Shown: one piece after another, positions 26,906 to 35,968 of the stretch
Numbering within the stretch: the first letter of the stretch is position 1
Layout: every line of letters starts with the position of its first letter
From: an uncultured Sphingomonadaceae bacterium
Lineage (GTDB): Bacteria > Pseudomonadota > Alphaproteobacteria > Sphingomonadales > Sphingomonadaceae
Direction of reading: 5' to 3'
NCBI GenBank assembly: GCA_947488625.1
Contig: CANKZR010000001.1
Coordinates: 1,116,001 to 1,180,000 of the forward strand
Length of the DNA stretch: 64,000 nucleotides
Program-made: the position numbers and the translations under genes
The notes under the pieces: generated by a model
The model's database searches: none
What the model was told of the DNA's origin: nothing
Seen by the model: the letters and a program-made list of their open reading frames with translations, nothing else

Positions 26906-28768
26906 ATGCCCGACTATCGTTCACGCACTTCGACCCACGGCCGCAACATGGCGGGCGCCCGCGGACTGTGGCGCGCAACCGGCATGAAGGATGGCGATTT
27001 CGGCAAGCCGATCATCGCCGTGGTCAATTCCTTCACGCAGTTCGTGCCTGGCCATGTCCACCTGAAGGATCTGGGTCAGCTCGTCGCCCGTGAAATAGAG
27101 AAAGCGGGCGGCGTCGCCAAGGAATTCAATACCATAGCCGTAGATGATGGCATCGCCATGGGTCACGATGGCATGCTCTATTCGTTGCCCAGCCGCGATC
27201 TGATCGCGGACAGCGTTGAATACATGGTCAACGCCCACTGCGCCGATGCGATGGTGTGCATTTCCAATTGCGACAAGATCACGCCCGGTATGTTGATGGC
27301 GGCAATGCGGCTGAACGTGCCGGTGGTCTTCGTCAGTGGCGGCCCGATGGAGGCCGGCAAGGTGGTGCTGAAGGGCAAGGAAGTGGCGCTGGACCTGGTC
27401 GATGCCATGGTTGCCGCGGCGGACGAAAGCTATTCGGACGAAGAAGTGCTCGATATCGAGCGATCTGCCTGTCCGACCTGCGGATCGTGCAGCGGCATGT
27501 TCACCGCCAATTCGATGAACTGCCTGACCGAAGCACTGGGTCTTTCCTTGCCGGGCAACGGTTCGCAACTGGCCACTCATTCGGACCGACAGGGACTGTT
27601 CGAAAGGGCAGGCCGCCTCGTCGTTGCATTGGCAAAACGCTATTACGAAGAGGACGATGCCAGCGTCCTGCCGCGATCCATCGCCTCCTTCGAGGCTTTC
27701 GAGAATGCCATGAGCCTCGACATTGCCATGGGCGGCTCCACCAACACGGTGCTCCATCTGCTTGCTGCCGCGCATGAGGCGGGGGTGGACTTCACCATGG
27801 CCGACATAGACAAGCTGAGCCGCAAGGTGCCGTGTCTGTCGAAGGTCGCCCCGGCAAAAAGCGATGTTCATATGGAGGACGTCCACCGTGCAGGCGGCAT
27901 CATGGCGATCCTCGGCCAGTTGGACCGCGCCGGTCTGCTGCACACCGCGCTCCCCACCGTCCACAGCCCCACCATGGGCGATGCGCTGGATGACTGGGAC
28001 ATATCGCGCACCGGAAACCCGAAAGTGCACGAGTTTTACAAGGCTGCACCAGGCGGGGTCCCTACGCAGACCGCCTTCAGCCAGTCGCGCCGGTGGGACG
28101 AACTGGACCTGGACCGCGAAAATGGCGTGATACGCAGCGCCGACAATGCCTTTTCGCAGGATGGCGGCCTTGCTGTTCTCTACGGTAACATCGCGCGCGA
28201 TGGCTGCATCGTGAAAACGGCAGGCGTTGACGAGAGCATCCTGATGTTCACCGGTCCCGCGCGCGTCTTTGAGAGCCAGGACGATGCCGTGGCCGGTATT
28301 CTGGGTGACGAGGTAAAGGCGGGCGACGTGGTGGTCATCCGCTACGAAGGCCCCAAGGGCGGCCCCGGCATGCAGGAAATGCTCTATCCAACCAGCTATC
28401 TGAAATCGAAGGGTCTCGGCGCGGAATGCGCGCTGCTGACAGACGGGCGTTTCTCCGGAGGTACATCGGGCCTTTCCATCGGCCATGCCTCCCCGGAAGC
28501 GGGCGAGGGAGGCGCTATCGCGCTGGTGGAAAACGGAGATGTGATCGAAATCGACATCCCCGGCCGCACAATCAACCTTTCCGTGAGCGAAGACGTATTG
28601 GCCCATCGCCGCGCTGCGATGGAGGAAAAGGGCGAACACGCTTGGCAGCCTGTAAGCAAGCGCACACGTCGTATCACGCCCGCGCTCCAGGCCTACGCCG
28701 CGATGACAACCAGCGCCGCCAAGGGGGCGGTTCGCGATGTCAGTCAGGTTATAAAAGGCGGTAGGTAG
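26906..28768 (+). CDS. ilvD: Dihydroxy-acid dehydratase
   Basis: Iron-sulfur dehydratase of branched-chain amino acid synthesis. The 620-residue protein shows [10 protein letters not shown] and [20 protein letters not shown], both carrying cluster cysteines, and HVHLKDLG near the N-terminus. The C-terminal [23 protein letters not shown] is also characteristic. The length fits the E. coli-type enzyme. Its stop shares one base with the start of the following lipoprotein gene. Confidence 0.97.
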   Translation: MPDYRSRTSTHGRNMAGARGLWRATGMKDGDFGKPIIAVVNSFTQFVPGHVHLKDLGQLVAREIEKAGGVAKEFNTIAVDDGIAMGHDGMLYSLPSRDLIADSVEYMVNAHCADAMVCISNCDKITPGMLMAAMRLNVPVVFVSGGPMEAGKVVLKGKEVALDLVDAMVAAADESYSDEEVLDIERSACPTCGSCSGMFTANSMNCLTEALGLSLPGNGSQLATHSDRQGLFERAGRLVVALAKRYYEEDDASVLPRSIASFEAFENAMSLDIAMGGSTNTVLHLLAAAHEAGVDFTMADIDKLSRKVPCLSKVAPAKSDVHMEDVHRAGGIMAILGQLDRAGLLHTALPTVHSPTMGDALDDWDISRTGNPKVHEFYKAAPGGVPTQTAFSQSRRWDELDLDRENGVIRSADNAFSQDGGLAVLYGNIARDGCIVKTAGVDESILMFTGPARVFESQDDAVAGILGDEVKAGDVVVIRYEGPKGGPGMQEMLYPTSYLKSKGLGAECALLTDGRFSGGTSGLSIGHASPEAGEGGAIALVENGDVIEIDIPGRTINLSVSEDVLAHRRAAMEEKGEHAWQPVSKRTRRITPALQAYAAMTTSAAKGAVRDVSQVIKGGR

Positions 28769-29115
28769 TGACGGCGAAGCTCTCATTTTGTTGCCTTGCT
28801 CTGCTTCTCGCCTCTGGCTGCGATGACCGCAGCGGGGCCAGCGCGCAGGCTGCTACGGGTGGTACGATGATTGATTGTTCATTGAACGGGGCTGGCGGGT
28901 TTGGCCGCGATTGCAGGATGGAACGCGTTCAGCAGGACGGCACGGATTTTATCGTCGTGCGCCATCCCGATGGTGCATTTCGCCGGTTCGAACTGGGCGT
29001 GCCGGGGCGTGGGCTGATAACAGCCGCAGGCGCGCAATCTGCCGAGGTGACGGATCACGGTGGCTATGTGGAGGTGCGGGTGGGTTCTGACCGGTATCAC
29101 CTGCCGGTTTCATAG
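28768..29115 (+). CDS. Small predicted lipoprotein of unknown function
   Basis: The 115-residue protein starts with a lipoprotein signal (FCCLALLLASGC, lipobox LASGC, acylated Cys near residue 18). A short beta-rich domain with two more cysteines follows (MIDCSLNG ... RDCRMERV). No family recognised. The GTG start overlaps the ilvD stop by one base, and the next gene begins right after its stop, so it belongs to the ilvD-nnr transcript. Confidence 0.75.
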   Translation: MTAKLSFCCLALLLASGCDDRSGASAQAATGGTMIDCSLNGAGGFGRDCRMERVQQDGTDFIVVRHPDGAFRRFELGVPGRGLITAAGAQSAEVTDHGGYVEVRVGSDRYHLPVS

Positions 29116-30510
29116 ATGACAGTACAGGCGCCAGAACAAATTCTGACCGCTGCACAGATGCAGGCGGCCGAGCAGAAATTGCTCGATAATGGCGAGACCG
29201 TCAAAAGCCTGATGAAGCGCGCAGGTGCTGGCGCGGCAGACTGGGTGTGGCGACTGGCTGCCGGCCGCGCCGTCACGGTTCTTTGCGGGCCGGGCAACAA
29301 CGGCGGCGATGGATACGTCATCGCGCGCATCCTGGCGCAGCGTGGTATCTCCGTTTCGGTGATCGCGCCGATTGCGCCGAAAACGGATGCAGCGAAAGCC
29401 GCGCGCGCAGAATGGACAAGCGAACCTGTCGATTTCGCGCATGGCGAGGTTTTCGTGGACTGCCTTTTTGGAACAGGGCTTGGTCGTGCGCTGTCGGACG
29501 ATTTGCTGGCGCTGCTCGTCAAGCTATCCCACGCGCATCGAATTTCCATTGCGATGGACCTTCCCAGCGGCGTCGACAGTGATAATGGCGAGCAGTTGAA
29601 TGAGGGCCTGCCAGCCTACGATCTCACGCTGGCCCTAGGCGCATGGAAGCGCGCGCACTGGCTGATGCCTGCATCGGCTAAAATGGGTTCTCGTCGCCTT
29701 GTCGATATCGGCGTTGGCGCCGTGAAGGGTGCGGTGCAGCTGGCACAGCGGCCGCAGTTAGACCCGCCCTCAACTGATTCGCATAAATATTCGCGCGGCC
29801 TTGTGGCTGTCGTCGGCGGTGACATGCCGGGCGCTGCCGTGCTCGCAGCGCGCGCTGCACAGCATTCGGGCGCGGGTTACGTCAAATTGCTGGCACCGCA
29901 TTCCCACCCCGATTTGCCTGCCGACATCGTACTGGTCGAGGATGAGGATATATCCGGTTCGCTCGGCGATGATCGACTGGGTGCCGTCCTGATTGGTCCC
30001 GGCCTTGGACGCGGAGACACGGCGCGCCAGAAACTGCGGCAGGTGCTCCTTTCGAAAGCTGCACTAGTCATGGATGCCGACGCGCTGACCCTGCTTGAAC
30101 CGGGTATGCTGAACGGAAACTCAGATGGACACCTTGCAACGCCTCACGCTGGAGAACTGGCAACCATGAGCCAGGCGTTCGGCATCGAAGCCGACAGCAA
30201 GCTGGAGCAGGCCAGGGCGCTGCATGATGCAACCGGACTGACGATACTTGCCAAGGGGCCGGACAATATCCTCGTCGGTGATGAGGGGACCGTGTTTTTT
30301 CCGCCCACACCGCCTTGGTTGTCGACTGCAGGCACGGGGGACGTCCTCGGAGGGATTGCTGCGAGCCGGGTCGCCACGGGGCGCACTGCGTTCGACGCAG
30401 CGCGGGAAGCGGTGCTGATCCATGCCGAGGCCGCGCGGCTTGCAGCCCCCGCATTTTCTGCCAGCGATCTTGTTGACGCGTTGCCAAGGGCCTACGCGGC
30501 CTTCCTGTGA
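29116..30510 (+). CDS. nnr: Bifunctional NAD(P)H-hydrate epimerase / ADP-dependent dehydratase
   Basis: Repairs hydrated NADH and NADPH. The 464-residue protein has an N-terminal YjeF epimerase domain (CGPGNNGGDGYVIAR near residue 57, MDLPSGVDSDNGE) fused to a C-terminal YjeF-type dehydratase of the ribokinase-like fold (MDADALTLL, TPHAGELATM, STAGTGDVLGGI). The start ATG follows the previous stop with no gap. Confidence 0.95.
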   Translation: MTVQAPEQILTAAQMQAAEQKLLDNGETVKSLMKRAGAGAADWVWRLAAGRAVTVLCGPGNNGGDGYVIARILAQRGISVSVIAPIAPKTDAAKAARAEWTSEPVDFAHGEVFVDCLFGTGLGRALSDDLLALLVKLSHAHRISIAMDLPSGVDSDNGEQLNEGLPAYDLTLALGAWKRAHWLMPASAKMGSRRLVDIGVGAVKGAVQLAQRPQLDPPSTDSHKYSRGLVAVVGGDMPGAAVLAARAAQHSGAGYVKLLAPHSHPDLPADIVLVEDEDISGSLGDDRLGAVLIGPGLGRGDTARQKLRQVLLSKAALVMDADALTLLEPGMLNGNSDGHLATPHAGELATMSQAFGIEADSKLEQARALHDATGLTILAKGPDNILVGDEGTVFFPPTPPWLSTAGTGDVLGGIAASRVATGRTAFDAAREAVLIHAEAARLAAPAFSASDLVDALPRAYAAFL

Positions 30511-31703
30511 CCGATACAAACGAAATCATCCGTATCGCCGCCAAGGGCGATGGCGTAACCGCAGATGGGCGCCATGAATCGATGGCAGCGCCAGGCGACA
30601 AGGTCCTGCCTGACGGAACGCTGGAATACGGCCCCCACCACGCAACGCCGCCATGCCGCCATTTCGGCACATGCGGTGCATGCCAGTTGCAGCATTGTGA
30701 CGAGAGTGCGCTTTCCGATTTCGTGCGCAATCGCGTCGTCTACGCAGCGCAGTCGCAGGGATTGGAGCCAGCCAGCATCGCTCCGCCTGCAATGTCCCCA
30801 CCACGATCCCGGCGCCGGGCAAGCCTGCGCGCGATCAATGGCGGAGGCCGTCCGCTGATCGGTTTCACACAAGCCGGGTCGCACAAGGTCGTGGACATGC
30901 AAGAGTGCCACGTTCTGCACCCGCAACTGTTTGCCGTGGTTTCTGCGCTGCGTGGCTATCTCGGCCAATTGAAGGGCCGCTACGCCATCGGAATAGAGAT
31001 GACGCAGGTCGATCAGGGCGTTGATCTGAATATCAGCGGTTTCACGCCCGAAGGGCTGGAGCAGACCGAAACGCTGCTGGATTTTTGCCGCGATCAGAGC
31101 CTTGCACGCATGACGCTGGACCATGGCTACGGTGCCGAAAACTTCTGGGAGCCGGACCCTGTTACCGTTACCCTTGGCGGCGTTCCGGTGGCTTTTCCAC
31201 CCGGTGGGTTCCTGCAAGCTACGGACCATGGGGAGGCAACGCTGGTGGCGGCATGCCGCGAATGGCTGACGGGTGCCGCGCGTGTGGCAGACCTGTTTGC
31301 CGGACTCGGCACCTTTGCACTGTCGCTATCGGAAGCCTCGCACGTTCTTGCAGCGGAGGCGGATGCATCGGCAATATCGGCATTGCGCAATGTCGCCAAC
31401 CACCAGCAGCAACGCATCGAATGCGCGCATCGCGATCTGTTTCGCAACCCGCTGCGCGCCGAAGAACTGCGAAATTTCGATGCCGTCATCCTTGATCCGC
31501 CACGCGCAGGAGCGCGCGCACAGATCGAGCAGATTGCCAGCAACGGTATTGAACGTGTCGTCTATATCAGTTGCAACCCCTCCAGCTGGGCGCGCGATGC
31601 GGCGCAGTTGAAGGATGCAGGTTACAAATTGGCGGAGTTACGCCCCGTGGGCCAATTTCGCTGGTCCACCCATGTGGAACTGGCAAGCCTGTTCGTACGC
31701 TAG
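30507..31703 (+). CDS. Class I SAM-dependent RNA uracil-C5 methyltransferase (TrmA/RlmCD family)
   Basis: The 398-residue protein has the iron-sulfur cysteines in PPCRHFGTCGACQLQH plus CHVLHP. The SAM-binding motif is RVADLFAGLGTFALSLSE, then ILDPPRAGA and the catalytic cysteine in VVYISCNPSSWARD. The N-terminal TRAM region is reduced. Which rRNA or tRNA uridine is modified cannot be told. The start GTG overlaps the nnr stop. It converges with the XrtA hydrolase 1 gene (4-base overlap at 31700-31703). Confidence 0.9.
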   Translation: MTDTNEIIRIAAKGDGVTADGRHESMAAPGDKVLPDGTLEYGPHHATPPCRHFGTCGACQLQHCDESALSDFVRNRVVYAAQSQGLEPASIAPPAMSPPRSRRRASLRAINGGGRPLIGFTQAGSHKVVDMQECHVLHPQLFAVVSALRGYLGQLKGRYAIGIEMTQVDQGVDLNISGFTPEGLEQTETLLDFCRDQSLARMTLDHGYGAENFWEPDPVTVTLGGVPVAFPPGGFLQATDHGEATLVAACREWLTGAARVADLFAGLGTFALSLSEASHVLAAEADASAISALRNVANHQQQRIECAHRDLFRNPLRAEELRNFDAVILDPPRAGARAQIEQIASNGIERVVYISCNPSSWARDAAQLKDAGYKLAELRPVGQFRWSTHVELASLFVR

Positions 31704-32482
31704 CCGAGCGTTTCCATGAGCGACACGATCTGATCTTCCAGCCAACGATGGTTTGGCGGATCGCTGAAGGCATGGTCCGCGCCTTCGCATAGGATAATGG
31801 CTTCATCGCCAATCGGATAATTGGTGCGGAAAGCCTGTGCGGTACGATCGCGGCCTGCCAGCAGGATGCGGACATACCCGTCGTAATGCGAAAGGCCTTG
31901 CGCCAGCGCCATTCCCAGTTCGCTGGTGCGGTTCTGGCCCGCAACCATCTGTTTCAGGCTTTGTGCAACACCGGCTAGTGAAACTTTTCCAGTCAACAGC
32001 CGACCCAGTTCACGAGGACTGCGCAGCTTTTCCGCGTAGCGGGCCTTGATTGCGTCCGATGGCGTTTCCTGTGATTGTTCATCATCGAAAGTCCATGGGT
32101 TGGCCAAAGCGAGGGCATCAAGGCCGAACCCTTCGCCCAGCATCAAGGCTGCGGCTCCATCGCAGTTGCCGAACGCGACGATACGGCGCATCGCAGGAGT
32201 TTCACGACGAAATCGCACGATTGCAGCAGCGATGTCTGGTTGGGATTGCCTGAAACCGGCGTCGATGCCGCTGCTGTCACCTACGCCACGCCGGTCGAAC
32301 CGAAAAACAGGAAAACCGCGGTTGCAAATGCGCGCAGCAAGTCGTGCGTGTCCGGCAAAGGCCCCGTTGCGCGGTTCGCTCCCTCCGCTCACGATCAGCA
32401 GTCCGGTTTCCGCGTCCGCTTCGTCCAGTGTGCCAACCAGCGTTGCGTCTTCGCAGGGGAAGGTCAGATGGCGCCGGGTCAC
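31700..32482 (-). CDS. XrtA system-associated hydrolase 1 (alpha/beta hydrolase)
   Basis: The 260-residue alpha/beta hydrolase has GLLIVSGGSEPRNGAFAGH near the oxyanion side, FRFDRRGVGDSSG and VAFGNCDGAAALML at the nucleophile-elbow position. There cysteine replaces the usual serine (G-N-C-D-G). A C-terminal EGADHAFSD holds the likely histidine. It matches the hydrolase family that accompanies exosortase A loci. The start is GTG overlapping the upstream stop (GTGA). Last gene of the minus arm. Confidence 0.88.
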   Translation of the reverse strand: MTRRHLTFPCEDATLVGTLDEADAETGLLIVSGGSEPRNGAFAGHARLAARICNRGFPVFRFDRRGVGDSSGIDAGFRQSQPDIAAAIVRFRRETPAMRRIVAFGNCDGAAALMLGEGFGLDALALANPWTFDDEQSQETPSDAIKARYAEKLRSPRELGRLLTGKVSLAGVAQSLKQMVAGQNRTSELGMALAQGLSHYDGYVRILLAGRDRTAQAFRTNYPIGDEAIILCEGADHAFSDPPNHRWLEDQIVSLMETLG

Positions 32483-33141
32483 TTGATCCGGTCCACAACT
32501 AGGTTGGCCAGCACATCGGCCTGTGCGGCATCGTGGCCCGGTTCCGCCCGTAGCCATAGGCCACCGCCGCCCACATCGCCCTGCGCAATCTCGATGGCAT
32601 CGTCATGTGTCAGCGCCGCCGATTCCAGAGCCGAAATCATCTGTGGACCAATATGATATCCTGCAAGCCGCAGGCCTTCCTCCGATCCCCGCGCAAACAG
32701 CCCATCGCGCGTTTCCTTGCGGCCTGCCTCGCTGGCGATGATAACCTGCGCGCGCAGCATTGCTCGCAACAGACTGGCCCCAGATGCCGGAGCATAATGG
32801 ACGTTGGGAAGATGGGAAGGGGCGATCAGCGCACCGCCTCGAATGGCCAGTACATGCGTGGCACGAAAATGTTCGGCTGCAGAATACATGGCGGTTTGCC
32901 AGCCAGTTAGCGTCTGGACCTCGAGATTTTCGAGGCTTTCGTTTGTGCCCGGCAGGTCCGGCAGGAAGCAGTCGATACCGGCCTTGTCCAGTCGCCGCAG
33001 CAATTCCACCGTGAAGTGCCGCATCTTGTTGCCCTCGTCGAAGAGAGCGCGGATCACCAGGAGCCGGAGCGGCCTCCTGCGATCGAAGCTGAGTGCATAC
33101 TCACCGGAGCCGGCAGGCGTGGGCCATAGACCCGTCAACAT
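32479..33141 (-). CDS. XrtA system-associated hydrolase 2
   Basis: The 220-residue protein resembles the second alpha/beta-hydrolase-like family of exosortase A loci: RLLVIRALFDEGNKMRHFTVELLRRLDKAG, CFLPDLPGTNESLE and LAIRGGALIA. The nucleophile elbow reads IRGGAL with no serine or cysteine, so it may not be a classical hydrolase. It lies between the ACP and hydrolase 1, both within a few bases. Confidence 0.85.
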   Translation of the reverse strand: MLTGLWPTPAGSGEYALSFDRRRPLRLLVIRALFDEGNKMRHFTVELLRRLDKAGIDCFLPDLPGTNESLENLEVQTLTGWQTAMYSAAEHFRATHVLAIRGGALIAPSHLPNVHYAPASGASLLRAMLRAQVIIASEAGRKETRDGLFARGSEEGLRLAGYHIGPQMISALESAALTHDDAIEIAQGDVGGGGLWLRAEPGHDAAQADVLANLVVDRIK

Positions 33142-33147
33142 GGTAGA

Positions 33148-33441
33148 TCAGCCGTCGGCGCGCTTGGCATCGAGAAACGTGAGAAGTGCACCAAACGTTT
33201 CCAGCATCTCGCCGTCCACGTCATCATCCTCGATGATGATATCGAGGCGATCCTCCAGTTCGGTGAGAAGACCTGCGACGGCCATGGAATCCAGTTCCGG
33301 CAAGTGTCCGAAAAGACCGGAACTGGCGTCGAGTTCGGAGATGCGCTCCGCCGAAAGGCCAAGAACGTCAGCGAGAACCTGTCGCAGAAGGAGTTCGGTC
33401 TCCTCGCTCTGCGCGGTCGGGGCGGGGAGGTTGGTCGCCAT
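33148..33441 (-). CDS. Acyl carrier protein of the XrtA locus
   Basis: The 97-residue acidic four-helix protein has ELDSMAVAGLLTELED, where the serine is the expected phosphopantetheine attachment site, and IIIEDDDVDGEMLETFG. It should carry an acyl group made or handled by the acyl-CoA ligase and GNAT encoded next to it (inference). The ATG at 33441 fits the family; the frame is open 63 bases further. Six bases separate it from hydrolase 2. Confidence 0.9.
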   Translation of the reverse strand: MATNLPAPTAQSEETELLLRQVLADVLGLSAERISELDASSGLFGHLPELDSMAVAGLLTELEDRLDIIIEDDDVDGEMLETFGALLTFLDAKRADG

Positions 33442-33454
33442 AACGATTGCGGCA

Positions 33455-34441
33455 CTAGCCACCGTTTGCACGATAAACAAGCGTGCGCAGCGCTGCCCTG
33501 GCAATGAAATACCAATTTCTGGGTGAGGCGGGCCGCAGACAAATCATCTGCCATCGCTTGCGCACCTGCTCCATCCAGTCGCGCTTGTACGGGTCGTCGC
33601 CGGTACCGAAATCCACCCATTCAACGCCGTCTTTATCGATAACGCGTTCGAACAATGCCGCCGTCAGTGCGGTTCCGGCAGAAAGCTTTTGTGCGTCCTT
33701 GCGGTGGGCAAGCTTGTGAATGTAGGCCGTATCGCCATCAACGGTCCAGAACTGCGCGGCGACCGGCGTTTCATTGTGATGAGCAATGGCAAAGCGGAAG
33801 CGACCGGCGCTGCTCTCCCCCATCGCGAATCGTCGCAAAAGGTGCGGATCGCCTTCTTCGGGCTTCCAGCTATCGGCATAGATCGCCTCGTAGGCGGTCC
33901 ACATTTCCGCATCGAACTGGGTGGAGAGAGCGATGTCGACCTTCTTCGCCTTGCGTTTCAAGGTCGTTCGCAAATGACCAGGGCGATCGGCCAGGAATTG
34001 CCGATAATCGCGGCCCGCAACGCGCAACACGTGGTTGGTATCACAAGGTTCTGCCAGAACCAGCCATCCAGCGCTGCGAAACGCGTGCTTCAGGCGATCC
34101 AGCGTCCCGTCTTCTGTAGGCAGCTTGGTAAAGGACACGCGGTTGGTGCGCATGGCCAGGTCTTTCGCCAGCGCTTCCAGCATGGCGCCATCGGAATATC
34201 CGCTGGTTTGCAGGTGCCGCCAGGTAAAGGCGTACCAGTTCGTCAATGTTTCCAGACCGGTGGCGCACCGCTGCAAGGGGAAAGCAACGCCCGAATGGCC
34301 GTCGCTCGCCGTCGCGATCAGAGGCTTGGTGCCGCATTCTTCGAGAAGGGAGAACCATTCCAGACGGGCAAAAGGGCCTGCAACAGACCAATCCAGGTCT
34401 TGCAGATCGTTAACCGTGTGGTGATAGCTGATCGCCGTCAC
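33455..34441 (-). CDS. XrtA-associated GNAT/FemAB-like acyltransferase
   Basis: The 328-residue protein has two GNAT-like halves typical of the FemAB/BioF2-like superfamily. Segments include YRQFLADRPGHLRTTLKRKAKKV, AIYADSWKPEE and a C-terminal AHRKDAQKLSAGTALTAALFERVID with VDFGTGDDPYKRDW. It probably transfers an acyl or aminoacyl group from the adjacent ACP onto a sugar or precursor (inference). The GTG start leaves only 24 bases to the divergent ligase start. An ATG at 34507 is also in frame but overlaps the ligase gene. Confidence 0.82.
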   Translation of the reverse strand: MTAISYHHTVNDLQDLDWSVAGPFARLEWFSLLEECGTKPLIATASDGHSGVAFPLQRCATGLETLTNWYAFTWRHLQTSGYSDGAMLEALAKDLAMRTNRVSFTKLPTEDGTLDRLKHAFRSAGWLVLAEPCDTNHVLRVAGRDYRQFLADRPGHLRTTLKRKAKKVDIALSTQFDAEMWTAYEAIYADSWKPEEGDPHLLRRFAMGESSAGRFRFAIAHHNETPVAAQFWTVDGDTAYIHKLAHRKDAQKLSAGTALTAALFERVIDKDGVEWVDFGTGDDPYKRDWMEQVRKRWQMICLRPASPRNWYFIARAALRTLVYRANGG

Positions 34442-34465
34442 TTGAATGCTTGCTCCAGGAATACG

Positions 34466-35968
34466 ATGCCAACCGCACCAGATCCCACGCCATTTCCGCT
34501 CGATCACCTCGCTTTTCGAGGGGAGGATGCGGACGCAGCGCTGGTCTTGCGCGGTGAGACTCTTAGCTGGAATGGCTTAAGAAGCCGTGTCGCGCTGCTG
34601 GCGGGCTGGCTGGCGCAGCAATTGCCGGAGAAAGGCGCAAGGATCGCGACATGGGCGGCAAAGGGCGAGTGTACGTGCCTCGTGCCCTTGGCGGCGGCGC
34701 GCGCCGGGCTGGTGCATGTGCCGATCAACCCGCTGCTCAAACGGGCACAGGTCAAGCATATCCTCGAAGACAGCGGAGCAAGCGTGCTGATCGCGAATTC
34801 CGCGCGCCTTGCCTCGTTGGAAGATGGCGACGTACCCATGTCCTGCGCCCGTTTCGAGGAATTGCCGGTGATGGAGGCTTGCCGCACCGCCGATCCACTT
34901 GCCGAGCCATCAGGCGCGCATGCCGATGATCTGGCCGCAATTCTTTACACCAGCGGTTCGACCGGAAAGCCCAAGGGCGTAATGCTCAGCCATGCGAACC
35001 TGTGGCTGGGCGCAGTCAGCGTGGCGCATTACCTGGACATGGCGCGTGATGACGTGACGCTGGCGGTGTTGCCGCTCAGCTTCGATTATGGGCAGAACCA
35101 GCTTCTTTCCACCTGGTACGCAGGCGGCAGCGTGGTGCCGCTCGATTATCTCACACCGCGTGACGTCATCAAGGCGTGCAGCCGCCACGGTATTACTACC
35201 CTTGCCGCTGTTCCCCCCTTGTGGGTGCAACTGGTGGGGCAGGATTGGCCCGCCGAATCGTTGGGGTCACTGCGTCGCCTGACCAACAGTGGCGGCGCCT
35301 TGACCGAAGATCTGGTGCAAGGTTTGCGACAGCTTTTCCCGCAAGCGAGGCTATTTCCGATGTATGGGCTGACGGAAGCCTTCCGATCCACCTATCTCGA
35401 TCCGGAACTGGTTGACGATCATCCAACCTCGATGGGCAGAGCAATTCCATTCGCAGAAATCCTCGTGGTCGATGATGCGGGGGCCGTCGCTCAGGAGGGC
35501 GAACTGGTGCATTGCGGGCCCCTCGTGGCGCTGGGCTATTGGCAAGATGCGGAGCGTACCGCGCAACGGTTCAGGCCAGCGCCGCGGGCGTCGCACTATG
35601 GCGGCATGGCGGTATGGTCTGGCGACAATGTCCGCCGCGCCGAGAGTGGACTGCTGTATTTTGTCGGCCGGGATGATGCCATGATCAAGAGTGCCGGAAA
35701 CAGGATCAGTCCGCAGGAAATAGAGGAGGTGGTCATCGCCAGCGAATTTGCAGAAGAGGCGGTCGCGCTGGGTGTACCTGACGAAGAGCTGGGGCATGCC
35801 ATCCACCTGGTCGTACGCGGGTCGGGCGACGAAGATGGACTTCGCAGCGTACTGCGACGCGAACTGCCCAATTTCATGCAACCGGCAGCAATTCGCTGGC
35901 TCGATGCGATGCCGCTTAACCCCAACGGCAAGATAGATCGCGCTCGGCTGGCACGGGAAGCTGTATGA
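34466..35968 (+). CDS. XrtA-associated acyl-CoA ligase (AMP-dependent)
   Basis: Adenylate-forming enzyme of the ANL superfamily, 500 residues. Visible motifs are LYTSGSTGKPKGVMLSH (near residue 158), MYGLTEAFRSTYLDP, FVGRDDAMIKSAGNRISPQEIEE and the catalytic lysine in LNPNGKIDR. It likely loads the adjacent acyl carrier protein or makes an acyl-CoA for decoration of the polysaccharide (inference). First gene of the plus arm, with a CCAGGA-type SD. Confidence 0.92.
   Translation: MPTAPDPTPFPLDHLAFRGEDADAALVLRGETLSWNGLRSRVALLAGWLAQQLPEKGARIATWAAKGECTCLVPLAAARAGLVHVPINPLLKRAQVKHILEDSGASVLIANSARLASLEDGDVPMSCARFEELPVMEACRTADPLAEPSGAHADDLAAILYTSGSTGKPKGVMLSHANLWLGAVSVAHYLDMARDDVTLAVLPLSFDYGQNQLLSTWYAGGSVVPLDYLTPRDVIKACSRHGITTLAAVPPLWVQLVGQDWPAESLGSLRRLTNSGGALTEDLVQGLRQLFPQARLFPMYGLTEAFRSTYLDPELVDDHPTSMGRAIPFAEILVVDDAGAVAQEGELVHCGPLVALGYWQDAERTAQRFRPAPRASHYGGMAVWSGDNVRRAESGLLYFVGRDDAMIKSAGNRISPQEIEEVVIASEFAEEAVALGVPDEELGHAIHLVVRGSGDEDGLRSVLRRELPNFMQPAAIRWLDAMPLNPNGKIDRARLAREAV

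Noticed and set aside
26921-28786. Very long antisense open frame opposite ilvD
   Set aside because: It follows from high-GC codon bias of ilvD, has no family similarity and lies wholly within a certain gene.
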